In this document: one piece after another, positions 5,718 through 8,779 of the stretch
How the letters are laid out: each line of letters opens with the position of its first letter
Position numbering within the stretch: the stretch's first letter is position 1
Source of the DNA: Eggerthellales bacterium UBA948
Lineage (GTDB): Bacteria > Actinomycetota > Coriobacteriia > Coriobacteriales > UBA8131
Reading direction: 5' to 3'
NCBI GenBank assembly: GCA_002293265.1
Contig: DBCW01000132.1
Coordinates: 244 to 9,022 of the forward strand
DNA length: 8,779 nucleotides
Position numbers and translations under genes: made by a program
Notes under the pieces: generated by a model
What the model saw: the letters and a program-made list of their open reading frames with translations, nothing else
Told to the model about the DNA's origin: nothing
Databases searched by the model: none

Positions 5718-6278
5718 ATGACAGACTTTGCAACATCAAAGACGAAGGCGAATCTGGAAGCTGCCTTTGCGGGAGAATCACAAGCTACCAATAAATACTC
5801 TTATTATGCATCGCAGGCAAAAAAAGAAGGATACGTGCAGATACAAAACATCTTCATGGAGACTTCCGGCAATGAGCGTGAGCACGCAAAGATGTGGTTC
5901 AAGCTATTACATAGTGATACCGGCACAGACAGAGGCGCTGTTCCCGGCACCATAGACAATCTGATGGATGCAGCTGCCGGCGAGAAATACGAGTGGACAG
6001 AAATGTACGCCGAGTTTGCGGCTGTAGCTCGCGAAGAAGGTTTTACAGAGATTGCTGAGCTATTTGACGGCGTTGCGGCCGTAGAAAAAGAGCACGAGGC
6101 TCGTTATCGTCAGCTGGTAGAACGCCTTTCAAAGGGTGAGGTATTTAAGCGTGATGGAGTATCTGCTTGGAAGTGTTTGAACTGCGGACATATCCACTTT
6201 GGCGCAGAAGCACCTATCGTGTGTCCGGTATGTGCTCATCCTCAAGATTATTTTGAGCAGAGAGCTGAGAACTATTAG
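5718..6278 (+). CDS. rbr: Rubrerythrin
   Basis: Non-haem diiron peroxidase that reduces hydrogen peroxide in the cytoplasm of anaerobes, taking electrons through its own rubredoxin domain. At 186 residues it is standard length. The ferritin-like four-helix domain (about 1-140) shows [14 protein letters not shown] (17-30), [13 protein letters not shown] (48-60), EKYEWTEMY (89-97) and VEKEHEARY (122-130); by alignment to Desulfovibrio rubrerythrin the diiron ligands are Glu20, Glu53, His56, Glu92, Glu95, Glu123 and His126. The rubredoxin-like C-terminus (150-181) has Cys153, Cys156, Cys169 and Cys172 as CxxC pairs for one iron. The ATG follows GGAAAGGA (5704-5711) by 6 nt. The gene is monocistronic: its own promoter region lies upstream and a strong hairpin follows. 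Regulation by a peroxide-sensing PerR/Fur protein is likely from the operator-like palindromes. Confidence 0.96.
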   Translation: MTDFATSKTKANLEAAFAGESQATNKYSYYASQAKKEGYVQIQNIFMETSGNEREHAKMWFKLLHSDTGTDRGAVPGTIDNLMDAAAGEKYEWTEMYAEFAAVAREEGFTEIAELFDGVAAVEKEHEARYRQLVERLSKGEVFKRDGVSAWKCLNCGHIHFGAEAPIVCPVCAHPQDYFEQRAENY

Positions 6279-6306
6279 GTCATAGCGCATTTTACAGGTT
6301 TACAGC

Positions 6307-6348
6307 ATAACGGCGAGCCGCATCAATGAATGTAAGGCTCGCCGTTAT
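6307..6348 (+). terminator. Strong hairpin terminator after rubrerythrin
   Basis: ATAACGGCGAGCC (6307-6319) and its exact reverse complement (6336-6348) form a 13-bp GC-rich stem, with a 16-nt loop that can itself add a CAT/ATG pairing. It starts 29 nt after the stop codon. The sequence after the stem is A-rich rather than a U-tract, as with other hairpins in this window. Confidence 0.7.
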
Positions 6349-6388
6349 AAACTTGAATCAGTCTTGTTAAAGATTAACCTTACACGAG

Positions 6389-6507
6389 TATAAATATAAC
6401 CACCAAGTGCTCAAGCGAGGTGTTTCTATTCAAGTCGGAATGCAGCATAAAACACCAAATTTTACTCAAATTCGTGTTACGAAAAATGGTATCAGTAACA
6501 CGATTTT
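6389..6507 (+). ncRNA. Candidate small structured RNA
   Basis: A possible promoter (TTGTTA 6364-6369 and TATAAA 6389-6394; the 19-nt spacer is long) is followed by nested pairings. CACC (6401-6404) can pair with GGTG (6419-6422), while GGTGTTT (6419-6425) can instead pair with AAACACC (6450-6456), so the two helices exclude one another. The block ends in a 9-bp perfect stem, TCGTGTTAC (6472-6480) with GTAACACGA (6495-6503), then TTTT. This is the only hairpin in the window with a T-run. The predicted transcript is about 105 nt. It matches no riboswitch or RNA family I know; it may also be a leader remnant or chance pairing. Confidence 0.25.
6472..6507 (+). terminator. Intrinsic-terminator-like hairpin upstream of the hydrogenase
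   Basis: A 9-bp perfect stem (6472-6480 with 6495-6503), a 14-nt loop and TTTT directly after; outside one mismatch, AAA and TTT extend the pairing. It would end any transcript entering from upstream, insulating the hydrogenase promoter. Confidence 0.5.
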
Positions 6508-6558
6508 ACCGCCTGCTAGCTGCGCTTACCATTTATCGGGGAAATGCATAAAATACCG

Positions 6559-6586
6559 TTGAAATCCATACCAATAAGATGATAAT
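6559..6586 (+). promoter_or_regulatory. Candidate hydrogenase operon promoter
   Basis: TTGAAA (6559-6564) and GATAAT (6581-6586), each five of six to consensus, lie 16 nt apart. The predicted start near 6593 gives a leader of about 114 nt. It is the best sigma-70-like pair found in this gap by eye; a weaker TAAAAT at 6549-6554 is also possible. Confidence 0.4.
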
Positions 6587-6624
6587 CTGCTTTACACTGT
6601 ATCAATATTTTTAATGTGCTTTAG

Positions 6625-6651
6625 CTGATCTACTAATAAACGGATCAGTAG
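6625..6651 (+). repeat. Alternative inverted repeats in the hydrogenase leader
   Basis: CTGATC (6625-6630) pairs with GATCAG (6643-6648), and the overlapping CTACT (6630-6634) pairs with AGTAG (6647-6651). The two cannot form together. They may be RNA structures in the leader or a half-site pair for a regulator of hydrogenase expression. Confidence 0.3.
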
Positions 6652-6671
6652 TTGTTAGATATAGTTGTCTG

Positions 6672-6687
6672 TTCGGAATAATCCGAA
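6672..6687 (+). repeat. Inverted repeat next to the hydrogenase ribosome site
   Basis: TTCGGA (6672-6677) and TCCGAA (6682-6687) are perfect arms with a 4-nt loop, ending 5 nt before the GAGGAGGT ribosome site. As an RNA hairpin it would sit just upstream of the ribosome footprint without hiding the site. Confidence 0.4.
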
Positions 6688-6706
6688 AGCACGAGGAGGT
6701 GTATGT

Positions 6707-8035
6707 ATGACAACAAAAGAAGCTTGTATCGACGAGTTTGATGAGCTACTTGAGAAAAGAGGTGTTTCTCGACGCCGTTTCCTTAAGTATTGCGGTGCTA
6801 TCGCGGCGACGCTGGGTTTATCTGAAGCACTAGCCCCGCAGATCCACGAGGCATTTGCGACAAGTGTCATCCAGCTGGACGGTACAAAAGGAAAGGCGCT
6901 CAAACCGGTGATCTGGCTTGAGTTGGCATCATGTACAGGCTGTACAGAATCTTTGGCGTCGGCGGAGACGCCGGACATTGCCACCATAGTTCTCGATCTC
7001 ATTTCGTTGAACTATGCCGAGACTTTATCCGCAGGAGCAGGTTTTTCTCTGGAAGAAGCTAAAGAGGAGACTATCAACGCCGGTGGATATATCTTGGCCA
7101 TCGAAGGTGCGATCATGGAGGGCTGGGACGGTGCAGCGCTAAAGATCGCTAACGAGAAAGGTACTGACATAGTTTTGCATGCAGCTGCCAAAGCTGACGC
7201 AATACTCAGTGTTGGTTCTTGCGCTGTTGATGGTGGCTGGCAAGCTGCTGCTCCAAATCCGGGAGGCGCTATCGGCGTGCAACAGTTCCTGGAAAAAGAG
7301 ATGGCTGCCGGAAACTTTGAGTACGAACTTGATCCCGGCAAACTCCCGCCGATCATCAATATTCCTACCTGTCCGGCAAATCCTGAGCACATCATTGCCA
7401 TGTTTGTTGACGTTTTGCTGGTAGGAAAACTTCCCGCACTCAACGGTTACAACATGCCTTCACTGATGTTTGACCAATACATTCACGATAACTGCCCGCG
7501 CCGTGGTCATTTTGAAAACGGCGAGTTTGTTTATCAGTTTGGTTCCGAGGAGGAGAAGAAGGGCTATTGCCTCTATCCTGTTGGCTGCAAAGGTCCGCAG
7601 ACCAAGAGCAACTGCCCAATAGTTCGTTGGAACCGTCGCAGCAGCTGGTGCGTTGAGTCCGGTGCTCCGTGTGCCGGTTGTGCCCAAGCTAATCCGCTAA
7701 AAGCCGGACATAACTGGGTAGAGACCAATGCTCCATTCCTGAAGCGCTTTAGACCAATCATGTTTGGTGATATCCCGGTACAACCCATGACACTTGCAGG
7801 TGCCGTGACAGGTGTCTTTGCATTAGCGCTTGTAGCTCACGGTATTGGCATGAAAGTCACCGGTCGCACCAAGGGCGGCGCAGACTTTGAGGCCGAGCGT
7901 GCTTGGGATAAGAATCATCCGGATCAAGCTATTGGCCCGGTATCAGACGCTGTACTTGCTGCCAGAGCGGCAAACGGAAAACTAAAATCAGTTGATAAAA
8001 AAGACGATCAAGATGCGAAAGGAGGCGATGAATAA
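6707..8035 (+). CDS. [NiFe]-hydrogenase small subunit, Tat-exported (HyaA/HybO type)
   Basis: Electron-transfer subunit of a membrane-bound group 1 (uptake-type) hydrogenase: it carries three iron-sulfur clusters that pass electrons from the nickel site to the membrane. The 442 residues begin with a Tat signal, SRRRFLKYCG (21-30), cleaved perhaps after HEAFA. Proximal cluster: Cys76, Cys79 (SCTGC), Cys172 (GSCAV), Cys222 (PTCPANP). Distal cluster: His260, Cys263, Cys288, Cys294. Medial cluster: Cys303, Cys322, Cys325, plus Cys315 where most homologues have proline. A transmembrane helix (about 359-383) anchors the C-terminus, followed by an unusually charged tail of nearly 60 residues. The supernumerary proximal cysteines of oxygen-tolerant enzymes are absent. 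ATG 6707 follows GAGGAGGT by 6 nt; an in-frame upstream TTG lacks this. It resembles the Coriobacteriia-type group 1i, but that subgroup needs a phylogeny. The large subunit overlaps by one base. Confidence 0.95.
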   Translation: MTTKEACIDEFDELLEKRGVSRRRFLKYCGAIAATLGLSEALAPQIHEAFATSVIQLDGTKGKALKPVIWLELASCTGCTESLASAETPDIATIVLDLISLNYAETLSAGAGFSLEEAKEETINAGGYILAIEGAIMEGWDGAALKIANEKGTDIVLHAAAKADAILSVGSCAVDGGWQAAAPNPGGAIGVQQFLEKEMAAGNFEYELDPGKLPPIINIPTCPANPEHIIAMFVDVLLVGKLPALNGYNMPSLMFDQYIHDNCPRRGHFENGEFVYQFGSEEEKKGYCLYPVGCKGPQTKSNCPIVRWNRRSSWCVESGAPCAGCAQANPLKAGHNWVETNAPFLKRFRPIMFGDIPVQPMTLAGAVTGVFALALVAHGIGMKVTGRTKGGADFEAERAWDKNHPDQAIGPVSDAVLAARAANGKLKSVDKKDDQDAKGGDE

Positions 8036-8779
8036 TGCCAGATGAAGTAGTAGCTACGCCAACAAGCGGAGAGGCGCCCGCCGATTCTCCGGGTGGAAAC
8101 ACCAAGGCTAATCCTGCACTGGGAGCGGTAGTTTCAAACGTTGCAGCCGGTAAAAAACCAAACGGCTCTTCGATCATCGACCCTGTAAATCGCATCGAAG
8201 GACACCTCCGTATTGACATGGAGGTAGAAAACGGTGTTGTTACCAACAGCTGGGTATCCGGCGGATTGTTCCGTGGTATGGAGCTTGTGCTGGAGAACCG
8301 CAAAGCGGCTGACGCGGCTTACATCACGCAGCGTATCTGCGGCGTATGCCCGGTATCTCATGCTCACGCTGCATGTATTGCTGCCGAGAAAAGCTATGGC
8401 GCGGACGACTCTTTCTACAAAAAGCTTCCAAACGCCGGCCGCATTATCCGCAACCTTGTAGAGGGCTCGCAGTTTTTGCACTCCCATATTTTATGGTTCT
8501 ACAACCTGGCGGCTTTGGATTATGTAAATCCAATCAACGCCTTGTCTGCTGATATCGAGGCCACTTTAGACCTCGCGCACGCAGCGGGCACCACTGTTGC
8601 AGATTTTGCCGGTATTCAAGCTCGCCTCAAAGGGTTTGCCGACAACGGTCAGCTCTCAATTTTTTCCGGTAACTGGTTTGATGCCAAGAATCATGATGGT
8701 CAGTCTGCCTACAAGCTCTCTCCTGAGCTAGACCTTATCGGCACCGCTCACTATCTTGAGGCACTGGAAATGCAGGCTG
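8035..8779 (+). CDS. [NiFe]-hydrogenase large subunit, N-terminal part (HyaB type)
   Basis: Catalytic subunit holding the NiFe(CN)2CO centre; it oxidises or makes hydrogen on the outer face of the membrane, reaching it together with the Tat-bearing small subunit. Only 248 residues are inside the window; the reading frame is open to the end. Visible: IIDPVNRIEGHLRI (47-60) with the conserved Glu55, and RICGVCPVSHAHA (100-112), the L1 motif whose Cys102 and Cys105 bind the active site. The second CxxC motif lies beyond the edge. About 46 residues, rich in Ala, Pro and Gly, precede IIDPVNRIEGH, where many homologues have 5-15; the extension is not a signal peptide. The start overlaps the small-subunit stop (TAATG), and GGAGG (8021-8025) lies 9 nt upstream, so the two subunits are translationally coupled. 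Maturation genes (hyp, protease) and a cytochrome b partner are not in the window. Confidence 0.95.
   Translation, partial: MPDEVVATPTSGEAPADSPGGNTKANPALGAVVSNVAAGKKPNGSSIIDPVNRIEGHLRIDMEVENGVVTNSWVSGGLFRGMELVLENRKAADAAYITQRICGVCPVSHAHAACIAAEKSYGADDSFYKKLPNAGRIIRNLVEGSQFLHSHILWFYNLAALDYVNPINALSADIEATLDLAHAAGTTVADFAGIQARLKGFADNGQLSIFSGNWFDAKNHDGQSAYKLSPELDLIGTAHYLEALEMQA

Larger units (their letters stand above)
6279..6706. other. 428-bp non-coding region between rubrerythrin and the hydrogenase
   Basis: No open reading frame of convincing length or with a ribosome site lies here; the longest ATG frame noted (from 6487) codes for 21 residues. The region holds the rubrerythrin terminator, a block of nested inverted repeats ending in a T-run (6389-6507), the candidate hydrogenase promoter (6559-6586) and a structured leader before the hydrogenase start. 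Confidence 0.7.

Noticed and set aside
6487..6552. Small protein of 21 residues starting at ATG 6487
   Set aside because: No ribosome site, and the start lies in the loop of the terminator-like hairpin.
6665..6706. Upstream extension of the hydrogenase small subunit to a TTG at 6665
   Set aside because: The ATG at 6707 has a near-ideal ribosome site 6 nt away; the TTG has none, and the added 14 residues contain the inverted repeat and the ribosome site itself.
6389..6706. NiCo, fluoride or other known riboswitch before the hydrogenase
   Set aside because: None of the conserved core motifs I know for these classes is visible, and the structured block lies upstream of the likely hydrogenase promoter.
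7012..7443. Minus-strand open frame of 143 codons inside the hydrogenase small subunit gene
   Set aside because: Antisense to a well-conserved cluster-binding region and with no ribosome site or promoter of its own.

Overview
The window reads as a chromosomal segment of an anaerobic, moderate-GC bacterium, most likely an actinobacterium of class Coriobacteriia (Eggerthellaceae or a relative). The clues are a membrane-anchored, Tat-exported group 1 [NiFe]-hydrogenase, rubrerythrin instead of aerobic peroxide defence, secreted proteins with MBG/Fn3-like and Listeria-Bacteroides (Flg_new) repeats, and hairpins between genes that mostly lack a U-tract. The taxonomic call is inference: there is no rRNA or other marker gene here.

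Layout, left to right. (1) 61-1182 (+): a secreted surface protein with an unrecognised N-terminal domain, an MBG-like repeat and a C-terminal Fn3-like domain. (2) 1183-1377: a convergent gap with two long inverted repeats. (3) 1378-3362 (-): larB and larC, overlapping by ATGA, for the nickel-pincer nucleotide cofactor; larE and larA are not in the window. (4) 3363-3587: a divergent promoter region rich in palindromes. (5) 3588-4469 (+): monofunctional prephenate dehydratase with an ACT domain (phenylalanine synthesis). (6) 4499-5407 (-): a secreted CHAP-domain peptidoglycan hydrolase with a C-terminal Flg_new repeat. (7) 5408-5717: a divergent regulatory region with helically phased 10-bp direct repeats on the CHAP side and a PerR-box-like palindrome on the rubrerythrin side. 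(8) 5718-6278 (+): rubrerythrin, closed by a strong hairpin. (9) 6279-6706: a 428-bp non-coding region that may hold a small structured RNA and carries the probable hydrogenase promoter. (10) 6707-8779 (+): [NiFe]-hydrogenase small subunit and the N-terminal part of the large subunit, which runs off the window.

The genes form separate units rather than one system. Two themes recur: nickel metabolism (LarB/LarC and the [NiFe]-hydrogenase) and anaerobic redox metabolism (rubrerythrin and hydrogenase). I do not see a mobile element, CRISPR array, toxin-antitoxin pair or defence locus. The most informative signals are a cysteine in the hydrogenase small subunit that predicts an all-[4Fe-4S] relay, the structured DNA at 6364-6507, the rubrerythrin operator and the phased repeats near the CHAP gene.
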